Shown: positions 11,480 through 22,319, numbered from the stretch's first letter. The stretch: 64,000 nucleotides of DNA from Streptomyces chilikensis (GCF_001642695.1 NZ_LWCC02000005.1:1906406-1970405), one strand, 5' to 3'. Numbers and translations are program-made. The notes: generated from the sequence alone by a model not told the origin.

Positions 11480-12775
11480 ATGACCACCGAACCGACACCG
11501 GCCCCGCTGCCGGCCTCCTCCCCGGCGGCCCCGGCGGCCCCGGTTCAGGCCCCGTCCCCGGTGGCCCCGGCGCTCCCGGCGGCCCCGTCCCCGGCGGCCA
11601 CGCTCCCGGACGGCGCCGGCCCGCCTCCGGCGCGCCTGGCCTACGACGCGTACACCTGGCGGGAGATCGCGTTCCTGCTGAGCAACCTCCCGGTGACCGT
11701 GGTCGGCTTCACCTACGCCGCGGTGGTGCTGCCGACCGGCGCCGGGCTGACCGTGACCGCGATCGGGCTGCCCCTGCTCGCGCTGGCCCTGATGGGCGCG
11801 CGCCTGCTGGGCCGGCTGGAGCGCGGCCGCGCCCGCGGCCTGCTGGGGCTCCGGATCGACGAGCCGAGCCCGCTGAGCTCGCACAACCGCTCCGGCAACT
11901 TCTTCGTCCGCCTGTGGACGGCGCTCAAGGACCCGGTGGGCTGGCGGTCGATGCTGTACCACCTGATCCGCCTGCCCTGGGGCGTCCTCACCTTCACGGT
12001 GACGCTGACCGGCCTGTTCGTCCTGTGGCCGGTCCTGCCCCACGTGGTGCGCGCCATGACGACGGTGGACCGGGCGATGGTCCGCGGGCTGCTGTCGCCC
12101 TCCCCGGACCTGGAGCGGCGGATCGCCGAGCTGGAGTCCGACCGGGGCGTGGTGATCGACACCGCGGCGGCGGACCTGCGGCGCATCGAGCGCGACCTGC
12201 ACGACGGCGCGCAGGCCCGGCTGGTGAACCTGGCGATGGGGCTGGGTCTGGCCAAGGAGAAGCTGCTGGAGGACCCCGAGGCGGCCGCCGCCATGGTCGA
12301 CGAGGCGCACGGCGAGGTGAAGCTGGCCCTGCGGGAGCTGCGCGACCTGGCCCGCGGCATCCATCCGGCGGTGCTCACCGACCGGGGACTGGACGCGGCG
12401 CTCTCCTCGGTGGCGTCCCGCTGCACGGTTCCGGTGCGGGTGTCGGTGGAGCTGCAGACCCGGCCGGCCGAGGCCGTGGAGGGCATCGCCTACTTCACCG
12501 TCTCCGAGCTGCTGCAGAACGTCAGCAAGCACAGCGGGGCGCGCACCGTCTCGGTGGACGTGTGGCGCGCCGGGGACCGGCTGATGCTCCAGGTCCACGA
12601 CGACGGCCGGGGCGGCGCCCGCCTCGACGCCGGGTCGGGCCTGGCGGGACTGGCGGAACGGCTGGGCGCGGTGGACGGCGTGTTCGTCGTCGACTCCCCG
12701 GAGGGCGGGCCCACCACGGTCACCGCCGAACTTCCCTGGCGGGACCGGCCCGTCACCCTCACGAAGGAAGGCTGA
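11480..12775 (+). CDS. Sensor histidine kinase of the NarL/DesK type
   Basis: 431-residue kinase. Residues 1-55 are a Pro/Ala/Ser-rich cytoplasmic leader. About 60-200 form a sensor domain of four membrane helices like the one found alone in the next gene. The dimerisation and phosphoacceptor segment is [15 protein letters not shown] with H241. The ATP-binding domain follows, with the N-box [10 protein letters not shown] and the G-boxes DDGRGG and [11 protein letters not shown]. The ATG at 11480 was preferred to an upstream GTG because the protein family begins near MTTEP and the extension is unlike protein. Gene order with 12780-13457 and 13535-14218 indicates one operon and a cognate regulator. 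The signal is unknown. Confidence 0.9.
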   Translation: MTTEPTPAPLPASSPAAPAAPVQAPSPVAPALPAAPSPAATLPDGAGPPPARLAYDAYTWREIAFLLSNLPVTVVGFTYAAVVLPTGAGLTVTAIGLPLLALALMGARLLGRLERGRARGLLGLRIDEPSPLSSHNRSGNFFVRLWTALKDPVGWRSMLYHLIRLPWGVLTFTVTLTGLFVLWPVLPHVVRAMTTVDRAMVRGLLSPSPDLERRIAELESDRGVVIDTAAADLRRIERDLHDGAQARLVNLAMGLGLAKEKLLEDPEAAAAMVDEAHGEVKLALRELRDLARGIHPAVLTDRGLDAALSSVASRCTVPVRVSVELQTRPAEAVEGIAYFTVSELLQNVSKHSGARTVSVDVWRAGDRLMLQVHDDGRGGARLDAGSGLAGLAERLGAVDGVFVVDSPEGGPTTVTAELPWRDRPVTLTKEG

Positions 12776-12779
12776 CGTC

Positions 12780-13457
12780 ATGACCGCCGTCCACCCCTGC
12801 AAGCGGGCCGCACGCCTCCCCGCGCCGCTGGCGCCGCTGCTGGAGCCCGCGACCCCGCTGGCGGTCCTGCACGCGCTGCTGAACCTGCCGGTCGCCGTCG
12901 TGCTGTTCACCTACGTCGTGACCGCCCTGTCGCTGGGCGCCGGGCTGCTGGTCACGGTGGTCGGGCTGCCGGTGCTGGTGCTGGCCCTGGCCGGCTGCCG
13001 GCTGCTGGGCGCGGCCGAGCGGGCCCGGGTGCGGCTGCTGCTGGGCGTGCGGGTCGCCGAGCCCGAGCCGCCGGCGCCGCGCGGGGACGCGCCGCGGCTC
13101 ATCGCCTGGTGCGGCGCGGTGCTGCGCAGCGGGTCGACCTGGCGGCAGGCGCTGTACGCGCTGGTGCACCTGCCGTGGGCGGTGTTCTCGTTCACCGTGA
13201 CGGTGACCCTCTGGTCGGCCGGGCTCGGGCTGCTGACGCTGCCGGTCTGGTACTGGTGGCTGCCGGCCGGCGACCGGGAGATCCACCTCTTCGGCGACGG
13301 CGCCCTGCTGGGCTCCACGCCGTTCGAGCTGGCCGTGTGCTGCCTGGTGGGCGCGGCGGTGACCCTGGGGGCCGCCTGGACCGCGCGCGGGACGGCCGCG
13401 GTGGACACGGCGCTGGCCCGCGGCCTGCTCGGCCCGTCCGGGCGCGCCGGGCTCTGA
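12780..13457 (+). CDS. Sensor-domain membrane protein without kinase module
   Basis: 225 residues with four membrane helices and the same segment order as the N-terminal sensor domain of the upstream kinase: compare LLNLPVAVVLFTYVVTALSLGAGLL here with the kinase's [24 protein letters not shown], and LVHLPWAVFSFTVTVTLW with [18 protein letters not shown]. It ends after VDTALARGLLGPS, exactly where the kinase continues into its histidine segment. It lies 4 bp after the kinase stop. It may pair with the kinase as a heteromeric sensor or be a decoy; that is inference. Confidence 0.8.
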   Translation: MTAVHPCKRAARLPAPLAPLLEPATPLAVLHALLNLPVAVVLFTYVVTALSLGAGLLVTVVGLPVLVLALAGCRLLGAAERARVRLLLGVRVAEPEPPAPRGDAPRLIAWCGAVLRSGSTWRQALYALVHLPWAVFSFTVTVTLWSAGLGLLTLPVWYWWLPAGDREIHLFGDGALLGSTPFELAVCCLVGAAVTLGAAWTARGTAAVDTALARGLLGPSGRAGL

Positions 13458-13534
13458 GGGCGGAACGGGCGGCGGGGCGGCGGCGGGGACGGAAATCGTC
13501 CCCGCCGCCGGAATGTTGCTGGGATGCTGGGCCG

Positions 13535-14218
13535 GTGGAGAACGCGGAGAACAACAAGGTGCGGGTGGTCATCGCCGAGGATTCGGTGCTGCTGCGGGAG
13601 GGGCTGACGCGGCTGCTCACCGACCGGGGCCACGAGGTGGTCGCGGGGGTCGGCGACGGGGAGGGGCTGGTGAAGACGATCACCGATCTCGCCGCCCGGG
13701 GCGAGCTCCCCGACGTGGTGGTGGCCGATGTGCGGATGCCGCCCACCCATACGGACGAAGGGGTGCGGGCCGCCGTCCGGATCCGCAAGGACCATCCGCG
13801 GGTGGGCGTGCTGGTGCTCTCGCAGTACGTGGAGGAGCGTTACGCCACCGAACTGCTGGCCGGGTCGAGCAGGGGCGTGGGCTACCTGCTCAAGGACCGG
13901 GTGGCCGACATCCGCGAGTTCACCGACGCGGTGGTCCGGGTCGCCCGTGGCGGGACGGCCCTGGACCCGGAGGTGGTGGCGCAGCTGCTGGGCCGCAGCC
14001 GCCGCCAGGACGTGCTGGAGGGCCTGACCCCGCGCGAGCGGGAGGTGCTGGGGCTGATGGCGGAGGGCCGCACCAACTCGGCGATCGCGCGCCGCTTGGT
14101 GGTCAGTGATGGAGCGGTGGAGAAACACGTGAGCAACATCTTCATGAAGCTGGGTCTGGCCCAGAGTGACGGGGATCACCGTCGGGTTCTCGCCGTCCTG
14201 ACCTATCTGAACTCCTGA
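13535..14218 (+). CDS. LuxR/NarL-family response regulator
   Basis: 227-residue regulator with a receiver domain (acidic E15-D16, phosphoacceptor D65 in VVVADVRMPP, conserved Ser in VLVLSQYVEE and Lys in YLLKDRV) and a C-terminal LuxR helix-turn-helix (LTPREREVLGLMAEG through EKHVSNIFMKLGL, about 163-208). Start GTG 13535 is chosen from the position of the receiver fold; the ribosome site is weak. It follows the kinase and sensor-domain genes and probably controls nearby genes such as the second nuo operon or korAB, but no target is shown. Confidence 0.9.
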   Translation: MENAENNKVRVVIAEDSVLLREGLTRLLTDRGHEVVAGVGDGEGLVKTITDLAARGELPDVVVADVRMPPTHTDEGVRAAVRIRKDHPRVGVLVLSQYVEERYATELLAGSSRGVGYLLKDRVADIREFTDAVVRVARGGTALDPEVVAQLLGRSRRQDVLEGLTPREREVLGLMAEGRTNSAIARRLVVSDGAVEKHVSNIFMKLGLAQSDGDHRRVLAVLTYLNS

Positions 14219-14253
14219 ACTGGTGAACTGCTGCCACGCTGGACCGAGGGTTC

Positions 14254-14276
14254 GCTGTTGACAAGATGTCAACAGC
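14254..14276. promoter_or_regulatory. Perfect 10-bp-arm palindrome upstream of korA
   Basis: GCTGTTGACA and TGTCAACAGC are perfect inverted copies separated by AGA. The left arm contains a TTGACA hexamer that could act as a -35 box. The site lies about 160 bp before the korA start and 36 bp after the response-regulator stop, a typical place for an operator. It does not match the Rex consensus. Confidence 0.6.
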
Positions 14277-14436
14277 CCGCGGGGGCCGCCTGGCGACAGG
14301 CGCCGGCTCCGCGCCCTTCCACGCCAAGCGGTTCAACGAATGACACAGGAAGGCAGCCCTTACAGACTTAGGGTTGAGGCGGGAGCGGCCGGCCCAAGGC
14401 GTCTCCCGCACATGCCGCCCAGGGAGGTCCAGTTCA

Positions 14437-16332
14437 GTGACCAGCCAGGTCAGTACAGAGCGCGAGCCGACAGCGGCGAAGGACGTCCGCCGGCTCGAAC
14501 GGGTGGTCATCCGGTTCGCGGGTGACTCGGGTGACGGGATGCAGCTCACCGGCGACCGTTTCACCTCGGAGACGGCGTCCTTCGGCAACGACCTGTCGAC
14601 CTTGCCCAACTTCCCCGCCGAGATCCGCGCCCCCGCAGGCACCCTCCCGGGCGTCTCCTCGTTCCAGCTCCACTTCGCGGACCACGACATCCTCACCCCC
14701 GGCGACGCACCGAACGTGCTGGTCGCCATGAACCCGGCCGCGCTGAAGGCGAACCTCGCCGACCTGCCGCGCGGCGCGGAGATCATCGTCAACACCGACG
14801 AGTTCACCACCCGTGCCCTGCAGAAGGTCGGCTACGCGGCCGATCCGCTCGAGGACGGGTCGCTCGACGGCTACCAGGTGCACCCCGTGCCGCTGACCAC
14901 CCTCACGGTGGAGGCGCTGAAGGAGTTCGGTCTCACCCGGAAGGAGGCCGAGCGCAGCAAGAACATGTTCGCGCTGGGCCTGCTGAGCTGGATGTACCAC
15001 CGGCCGACCGAGGGGACCGAAACGTTCCTGAGGAAGAAGTTCGCCAAGAAGCCGCAGATCGCCGAGGCGAACATCGCGGCCTTCCGGGCCGGCTGGAACT
15101 TCGGCGAGACGACCGAGGACTTCGCCGTCTCCTACGAGGTGGCCCCGGCGTCGCAGGCGTTCCCGCCCGGCGTCTACCGCAACATCTCCGGCAACCTGGC
15201 GCTCTCCTACGGTCTGATCGCCGCGTCGCGCCAGGCCGCGCTGCCGCTCTACCTGGGGTCGTACCCGATCACCCCGGCCTCCGACATCCTGCACGAGCTC
15301 AGCCGGCACAAGAACTTCGGCGTGCGCACGTTCCAGGCGGAGGACGAGATCGCCGGCATCGGGGCGGCGCTCGGCGCGGCCTTCGGCGGCTCCCTGGCGG
15401 TGACCACGACCTCCGGCCCGGGTGTGGCGCTGAAGTCGGAGACGGTGGGCCTCGCGGTCTCGCTGGAGCTTCCGCTGCTGATCGTGGACATCCAGCGCGG
15501 CGGCCCGTCGACGGGTCTGCCCACCAAGACGGAGCAGGCCGACCTGCTCCAGGCGATGTACGGCCGCAACGGCGAGGCCCCGGTCCCGGTGGTCGCCCCG
15601 TGCACCCCGGCGGACTGCTTCGACGCGGCGCTGGAGGCGGCCCGGATCGCGCTGGCCTACCGGACCCCGGTGTTCCTGCTCTCGGACGGCTACCTCGCCA
15701 ACGGCAGCGAGCCCTGGCGGGTGCCCGAGGTGGAGGACCTGCCGGACCTGCGGGTGCCGTTCGCCGACGGACCGAACCACACCACCGAGGACGGCACCGA
15801 GGTCTTCTGGCCGTACAAGCGGGACCCCGAGACGCTGGCCCGTCCGTGGGCGGTGCCGGGCACGCCCGGTCTGGAGCACCGGATCGGCGGCATCGAGAAG
15901 CAGGACGGCACGGGCAACATCTCCTACGACCCGGCCAACCACGACTTCATGGTCCGCACCCGCCAGGCCAAGGTGGACGGCATCGCGGTGCCGGACCTGG
16001 AGGTCGACGACCCGGACGGCGGCGCCCGGATCCTGGTCCTCGGCTGGGGCTCCACCTACGGGCCCATCACCGCGGCGGTCCGCCGGCTGCGCGGCATCGG
16101 CCACCAGGTCGCCCAGGCGCACCTGCGGTACCTCAACCCGTTCCCGGCCAACCTGGGCGAGGTGCTCCGGGCCTACGACAAGGTGGTGGTCCCGGAGATG
16201 AACCTGGGCCAGCTCGCCGCCCTGATCAGGGCGAAGTACCTGGTCGACGCCCGCTCCCACACCCAGGTCAACGGCATGCCGTTCAAGGCGGAGCAGCTCG
16301 CCGCGGCGCTGAAGGAGGCCATCGATGGCTGA
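14437..16332 (+). CDS. korA: 2-oxoacid:ferredoxin oxidoreductase alpha subunit (gamma-alpha fusion)
   Basis: Part of a CoA-dependent 2-oxoacid decarboxylating enzyme, most likely 2-oxoglutarate:ferredoxin oxidoreductase, giving succinyl-CoA and reduced ferredoxin. Residues about 15-190 are the gamma domain (VVIRFAGDSGDGMQLTGDRF); about 215-631 are the alpha domain, with GSYPITPASDILHELSRH and FQAEDEIAGIGAALGAAFGG. Start GTG 14437 has AGGGAGGT eight bases upstream. It overlaps korB by 8 bp. The gamma-alpha fusion matches actinobacterial KorA such as that of mycobacteria. No ferredoxin-domain gene is adjacent, so the electron acceptor is a separate ferredoxin. Confidence 0.93.
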   Translation: MTSQVSTEREPTAAKDVRRLERVVIRFAGDSGDGMQLTGDRFTSETASFGNDLSTLPNFPAEIRAPAGTLPGVSSFQLHFADHDILTPGDAPNVLVAMNPAALKANLADLPRGAEIIVNTDEFTTRALQKVGYAADPLEDGSLDGYQVHPVPLTTLTVEALKEFGLTRKEAERSKNMFALGLLSWMYHRPTEGTETFLRKKFAKKPQIAEANIAAFRAGWNFGETTEDFAVSYEVAPASQAFPPGVYRNISGNLALSYGLIAASRQAALPLYLGSYPITPASDILHELSRHKNFGVRTFQAEDEIAGIGAALGAAFGGSLAVTTTSGPGVALKSETVGLAVSLELPLLIVDIQRGGPSTGLPTKTEQADLLQAMYGRNGEAPVPVVAPCTPADCFDAALEAARIALAYRTPVFLLSDGYLANGSEPWRVPEVEDLPDLRVPFADGPNHTTEDGTEVFWPYKRDPETLARPWAVPGTPGLEHRIGGIEKQDGTGNISYDPANHDFMVRTRQAKVDGIAVPDLEVDDPDGGARILVLGWGSTYGPITAAVRRLRGIGHQVAQAHLRYLNPFPANLGEVLRAYDKVVVPEMNLGQLAALIRAKYLVDARSHTQVNGMPFKAEQLAAALKEAIDG

Positions 16333-17395
16333 GACGACCGAGACCGCCCCGCACCTGCTGTCACTGGTCCCCAAGGCGGCCGGCAAGCAGACGATGAAGG
16401 ACTTCAAGTCGGACCAGGAGGTCCGCTGGTGCCCCGGCTGCGGCGACTACGCGATCCTCGCCGCCGTCCAGGGCTTCATGCCGGAGCTGGGGCTGGCGAA
16501 GGAGAACATCGTCTTCGTCTCCGGCATCGGCTGCTCGTCCCGCTTCCCCTACTACATGAACACCTACGGGATGCACTCCATCCACGGGCGTGCGCCGGCC
16601 ATCGCCACCGGGCTGGCCACCTCGCGGAGGGACCTGAGCGTCTGGGTGGTCACCGGCGACGGCGACGCGCTGTCCATCGGCGGCAACCACCTGATCCACG
16701 CCCTGCGCCGCAACGTCAATCTGAAGATCCTGCTCTTCAACAACCGGATCTACGGGCTGACCAAGGGCCAGTACTCCCCCACCTCCGAGATCGGCAAGAT
16801 CACCAAGTCGACGCCGATGGGGTCGCTGGACGCCCCCTTCAACCCGGTGTCGCTGGCGCTGGGCGCGGAGGCGACCTTCGTGGCGCGGACGGTGGACTCC
16901 GACCGCAAGCACCTCACCGAGGTGCTCCGGCAGGCCGCCGCCCACGAGGGGACGGCGCTGGTGGAGATCTACCAGAACTGCAACATCTTCAACGACGGCG
17001 CCTTCGACGTGATCAAGGACCGGGAGCAGGCCCAGGAGGCGGTGATCCGCCTGGAGCACGGGCAGCCGGTCCGCTTCGGCGCGGACAACGGCAAGGGCGT
17101 GGTCCGCGACCCGGCCACCGGCGACCTCGCGGTGGTCGAGGTCACGCCGCGGAACGAGGCCGACGTGCTGGTCCACGACGCGCACGCCGCCTCGCCGACC
17201 ACCGCGTTCGCGCTCTCCCGCCTGGCCGACCCCGACACCCTGCACCACACGCCCATCGGGGTCCTCCGGTCGGTGGAGCGCCCGGTGTACGACACGCTGA
17301 TGGCACGGCAGCTGGAGGACGCCGTCGAGCGGCAGGGCCCCGGCGACCTGGGCGCGCTGCTGGCGGGCGGCGACACCTGGACGGTCGCCGGATGA
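16325..17395 (+). CDS. korB: 2-oxoacid:ferredoxin oxidoreductase beta subunit
   Basis: Thiamine-diphosphate and [4Fe-4S]-binding subunit, 356 residues. Cluster ligands are C36 and C39 (RWCPGCGDY), C70 (SGIGCSSRF) and a later cysteine in IYQNCNIFND. The ThDP motif runs from GDGDALSIGG (111-120) to LLFNNRIYGLTKGQ (137-149). It starts inside the end of korA (8-bp overlap), so the two are translationally coupled. In mycobacteria this enzyme allows an alternative to 2-oxoglutarate dehydrogenase; here its position near a complex I lacking the NADH module suggests ferredoxin as the shared carrier. Confidence 0.94.
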   Translation: MAETTETAPHLLSLVPKAAGKQTMKDFKSDQEVRWCPGCGDYAILAAVQGFMPELGLAKENIVFVSGIGCSSRFPYYMNTYGMHSIHGRAPAIATGLATSRRDLSVWVVTGDGDALSIGGNHLIHALRRNVNLKILLFNNRIYGLTKGQYSPTSEIGKITKSTPMGSLDAPFNPVSLALGAEATFVARTVDSDRKHLTEVLRQAAAHEGTALVEIYQNCNIFNDGAFDVIKDREQAQEAVIRLEHGQPVRFGADNGKGVVRDPATGDLAVVEVTPRNEADVLVHDAHAASPTTAFALSRLADPDTLHHTPIGVLRSVERPVYDTLMARQLEDAVERQGPGDLGALLAGGDTWTVAG

Positions 17396-17457
17396 CCCCC
17401 ACGGGGCGCGCGTCACGGCGATGACCGCCGGGTGACGACGCCGGCGCGCCCGCGCAC

Positions 17458-17503
17458 TCCCGCGTGTCAGGACCGTATTCCGATACGGGAATGACACGCG
17501 GGA
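17458..17503. promoter_or_regulatory. Nested perfect palindromes between korB and rarD
   Basis: Outer arms TCCCGCGTGTCA (17458-17469) and TGACACGCGGGA (17492-17503) are perfect inverted copies. Inside them CCGTAT (17473-17478) and ATACGG (17483-17488) form a second perfect pair around TCCG. The whole can fold as a 46-nt hairpin with a 3/3 internal loop. There is no T-run on either side, so it could be a korAB terminator, an operator for rarD, or both. Confidence 0.6.
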
Positions 17504-17567
17504 GGCGCGGCGTTACCTTCCGAATGGTGCCGACGCTGTGGGAGCGCGGCAGCCAGGAGGAGGAAAG

Positions 17568-18581
17568 ATGCCACAGCCGGCTCCGCGGAACGAGAACCGG
17601 ATCGGTCTGCTCAACGGATTCGCCGCCTACGGCATGTGGGGCCTGGTCCCCCTCTTCTGGCCGCTGATGAAGCCGGCCGGCGCGGTGGAGATCCTGGCGC
17701 ACCGGATGATCTGGTCCCTGGTCCTGGTCGGGCTGATCCTGCTGGTGATACGCCGCTGGGCCTGGGCCGGCGAGCTGATGCGCCGGCCCCGCAAGCTCGC
17801 GCTGGTCACCCTGGCCGCGACGGTGATCACCGTGAACTGGGGCGTCTACATCTGGTCGGTCAACGCCGGCCACGTCGTCGAGGCGTCCCTCGGCTACTTC
17901 ATCAATCCGCTGGTCACCATCGCCCTCGGCGTCGTCCTCCTCAAGGAGCGGCTGCGCCCCGTGCAGTGGACCGCGGTCGGCGTCGGTCTCGCCGCCGTGG
18001 TGGTGCTGACCGTGGGCTACGGGCGGCTGCCGTGGATCTCGCTGACCCTGGCCTTCTCCTTCGCCGCGTACGGCCTGGTCAAGAAGAAGGTCAACATCGG
18101 CGGGCTGGAGTCGATGGCCGCCGAGACCGCCGTCCAGTTCCTGCCCGCCCTGGCGTACCTGCTCTGGCTCGGCTCCCAGGGGCGGTCCACCTTCGGCACC
18201 GAAGGGGCCGGGCACGCCGCCCTGCTGGCCGCCACCGGTGTGGTCACCGCCGTGCCGCTGATCTGCTTCGGCGCCGCCGCCATCCGGGTGCCGCTGTCCA
18301 CGCTGGGCCTGCTGCAGTACCTGGCGCCGGTCTTCCAGTTCGGGCTGGGCGTCCTCTACTTCCACGAGGCCATGCCGCCGGAGCGCTGGGCGGGCTTCGC
18401 CCTGGTGTGGCTGGCGCTGTCCCTGCTCACCTGGGACGCGCTGCGCACCGCCCGCCGCTCGGCCCGCGCCCTGCGCGCGGCGGCCGCCGCGGCGGTGGCC
18501 GTCCCGCCGGCCGACCCGGTGGCACTGCCGGAGCAGGGCGCGCGGACCGAGGCGGTGCGCTCCCAGGAGCGCACCGCCTGA
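17568..18581 (+). CDS. rarD: EamA-family transporter RarD
   Basis: 337-residue drug/metabolite-superfamily permease with ten predicted helices. Typical RarD segments are LNGFAAYGMWGLVPLFWPL, TAATVITVNWGVYIWSVN and EASLGYFINPLVTIALGVV. ATG 17568 is preceded by a strong AGGAGGAGG ribosome site, which rules out the longer frame from 17538. The C-terminal ~50 residues after the last helix are Ala/Arg-rich and low in complexity. The stop codon lies inside the first unit of a three-fold DNA repeat. The substrate is not known from the sequence. Confidence 0.9.
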   Translation: MPQPAPRNENRIGLLNGFAAYGMWGLVPLFWPLMKPAGAVEILAHRMIWSLVLVGLILLVIRRWAWAGELMRRPRKLALVTLAATVITVNWGVYIWSVNAGHVVEASLGYFINPLVTIALGVVLLKERLRPVQWTAVGVGLAAVVVLTVGYGRLPWISLTLAFSFAAYGLVKKKVNIGGLESMAAETAVQFLPALAYLLWLGSQGRSTFGTEGAGHAALLAATGVVTAVPLICFGAAAIRVPLSTLGLLQYLAPVFQFGLGVLYFHEAMPPERWAGFALVWLALSLLTWDALRTARRSARALRAAAAAAVAVPPADPVALPEQGARTEAVRSQERTA

Positions 18582-18649
18582 TCACCCGCTCCCAGGGGGC
18601 CGCCTGATCACGCTTTCCCAGGGGCGCGCCGCCTGATCACGCGTTCCGG
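18575..18649. repeat. Three-fold imperfect tandem repeat over the rarD stop
   Basis: Units begin CGCCTGATCAC at 18575, 18601 and 18630 and continue with CGCTCCCAGGGG-like sequence; unit lengths are 26, 29 and about 20 bp. The TGA inside the first unit is the rarD stop codon. This looks like local duplication of the gene end. Confidence 0.75.
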
Positions 18650-18686
18650 TTGCGCGCGCCCGCGCGCCACCCGTAAGAGTGGTGCC

Positions 18687-19151
18687 ATGACGGAACCCAC
18701 GGTGCCGGTCCACTGGAAACTCGTCGTCGACGCGGCCGACCCGCACGCCCTGGCCGACTTCTGGGCGGCCGCGCTGCACTACCTCCCGGAGGACAACAGC
18801 CCTCTGGTGGAGAAGCTGCTGGGCGCCGGCGCGGTGCCCGCCGAGGCCACCCTGGAGTGGCGCGGCCGGGCCGCCTGGCGGAACCTGGCGGCGGTCCGGC
18901 ACCCGGAGGACCCGTACGACGAGGAGTCCGGGACCGGACTGGGGCGGCGGCTGCTGTTCCAGCGGGTCCCGGAGCCCAAGACCGGCAAGAACCGGCTCCA
19001 CCTGGACCTCCACCCCGGCCCGGGGACGCGTGCCGCCGAGGTCGAGCGGCTGACGGCGCTGGGCGCCCGCGTGCTGCGCGAGGTCCGCGAGCAGGGCGGC
19101 GCGTGGACGGTCATGTACGACCCGGAGGGCAACGAGTTCTGCGTCAGCTGA
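18687..19151 (+). CDS. VOC-family (glyoxalase-like) protein
   Basis: 154-residue protein of the vicinal-oxygen-chelate fold. Visible features are the opening WKLVVDAADPHALADFWAAAL, the metal-site region HLDLHPG and the closing VMYDPEGNEFCVS, which is characteristic of glyoxalase-like domain proteins. No start-proximal Shine-Dalgarno is seen; a TAAGAGT at 18674-18680, six bases before the ATG, could be the -10 of a leaderless transcript. The substrate cannot be inferred. It stands alone between rarD and recQ. Confidence 0.85.
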   Translation: MTEPTVPVHWKLVVDAADPHALADFWAAALHYLPEDNSPLVEKLLGAGAVPAEATLEWRGRAAWRNLAAVRHPEDPYDEESGTGLGRRLLFQRVPEPKTGKNRLHLDLHPGPGTRAAEVERLTALGARVLREVREQGGAWTVMYDPEGNEFCVS

Positions 19152-19316
19152 ACCCGCCGCCCCCGAACGCCCCGTCCGGGCCCCCTCCCCGCACGTGCGG
19201 CGCCCGCGGGCCCGGTGCGCACGGGCCCCGCGCCCGCCGGACCTGTGGAAAACTCCGGCGGCGTCGGCGCTCCCCCCTATGGTGGAGGGAGGTCGACAGG
19301 GACGGGCGGTACAGGT

Positions 19317-21260
<1,944 letters not shown>

Positions 21261-21431
21261 CCCCGTACGCCCCCTCCCCGCCGTCCGCCGTCGGCGGCCT
21301 TCCGAGGAGGGGACGTACGGGAAAACGGCCACCCGAACGCTCACATGAGACGACCGGTGCCCTATTGCACATATCGCGCCGGCGTGTCAACCCGTCACGG
21401 GGGTGCTCCGGATCGTCCGTATTCTCTGATC

Positions 21432-22289
21432 ATGCCCGCACCCGCCGCCTATGCGCCCCCCTCCCGCGCGCTCCCCGCGTACGCGCTCATCGCCACGGAC
21501 CTGGACGGCACGCTCCTGCGTGACGACGACACCGTCTCCCCCCGCACCCGCGCGGCGCTGGGGTGCGCGGCCCGGGCGGGAGCCCGGCACCTGGTGGTGA
21601 CCGGCCGCCCCGCGCCGCGGGTACGCGACCTGCTCGCCGGGATCGGCGGCGGCTTCGCGGTGTGCGGGCAGGGCGCGCAGCTCTACGACGCGGACCGGGA
21701 CCGCCTGGTGTGGTCGATGACGCTGGACCGGGAGCTGGCCGAGACGGCCCTCGGCAAGATCGAGGCCGAGGTGGGCCAGGTGTACGCGGCCGTCGACCAG
21801 GACGGCGTCGACGGGCTCACGCTGATCGAGCCGGGTTACCGGATGGCGCGCCCCACCCTGCCCTCGGTGCGGGTGGACCGCCGGGACGACCTGTGGGAGC
21901 GGCCGATCACCAAGGTGCTGCTCGGCCACCCCGAGCTGACCGACGACGAGCTGACCGCGGTGGCCGGCGCGGCGGCCGGTTCGCTGGCGACGGTGACGAT
22001 GTCCGGTCCGGGCACCGTGGAGCTCCAGCCGCACGGCATCACCAAGGCGACCGGCCTGGCCATGGCGGCCTCCCGGCTCGGCCTCGGCCCGGAGGACGCC
22101 ATCGCCTTCGGCGACATGCCGAACGACGTGCCCATGTTCAGGTGGGCGGCCCGCGGGGTGGCCATGGCCAACGCCCACCCCGAGCTGAAGGCGGTCGCCG
22201 ACGAGGTCACCACGACGAACGAGGACGACGGCGTGGCCGTCGTCCTCGAGCGCCTGTTCCCCCGAGGGACCGGCGTGGATCAGCGGTGA
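21432..22289 (+). CDS. HAD-superfamily Cof-type hydrolase
   Basis: 285-residue phosphatase of the Cof subfamily. Motif I is IATDLDGTLLRDDD with nucleophilic aspartates near residue 20, motif II the Thr in LVVTGRPAPR, motif III the lysine of HGITKATGL, and motif IV AFGDMPNDVPMF. ATG 21432 follows a TATTCT (21420-21425) by only six bases and has no Shine-Dalgarno, suggesting a leaderless transcript; the longer frame from 21345 is therefore not used. The substrate is probably a sugar phosphate or flavin phosphate, but this cannot be decided. Confidence 0.88.
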   Translation: MPAPAAYAPPSRALPAYALIATDLDGTLLRDDDTVSPRTRAALGCAARAGARHLVVTGRPAPRVRDLLAGIGGGFAVCGQGAQLYDADRDRLVWSMTLDRELAETALGKIEAEVGQVYAAVDQDGVDGLTLIEPGYRMARPTLPSVRVDRRDDLWERPITKVLLGHPELTDDELTAVAGAAAGSLATVTMSGPGTVELQPHGITKATGLAMAASRLGLGPEDAIAFGDMPNDVPMFRWAARGVAMANAHPELKAVADEVTTTNEDDGVAVVLERLFPRGTGVDQR

Positions 22290-22298
22290 TCGCGCGGG

Positions 22299-22314
22299 GG
22301 CGGCGGAAGCCGCC
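22299..22314. terminator. Small GC hairpin between converging genes
   Basis: GGCGGC and GCCGCC close a GGAA tetraloop in the 30-bp gap between the HAD hydrolase and the transglycosylase-like gene. It is short and has no T-run, so terminator function is only possible. Confidence 0.3.
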
Positions 22315-22319
22315 GGGGA

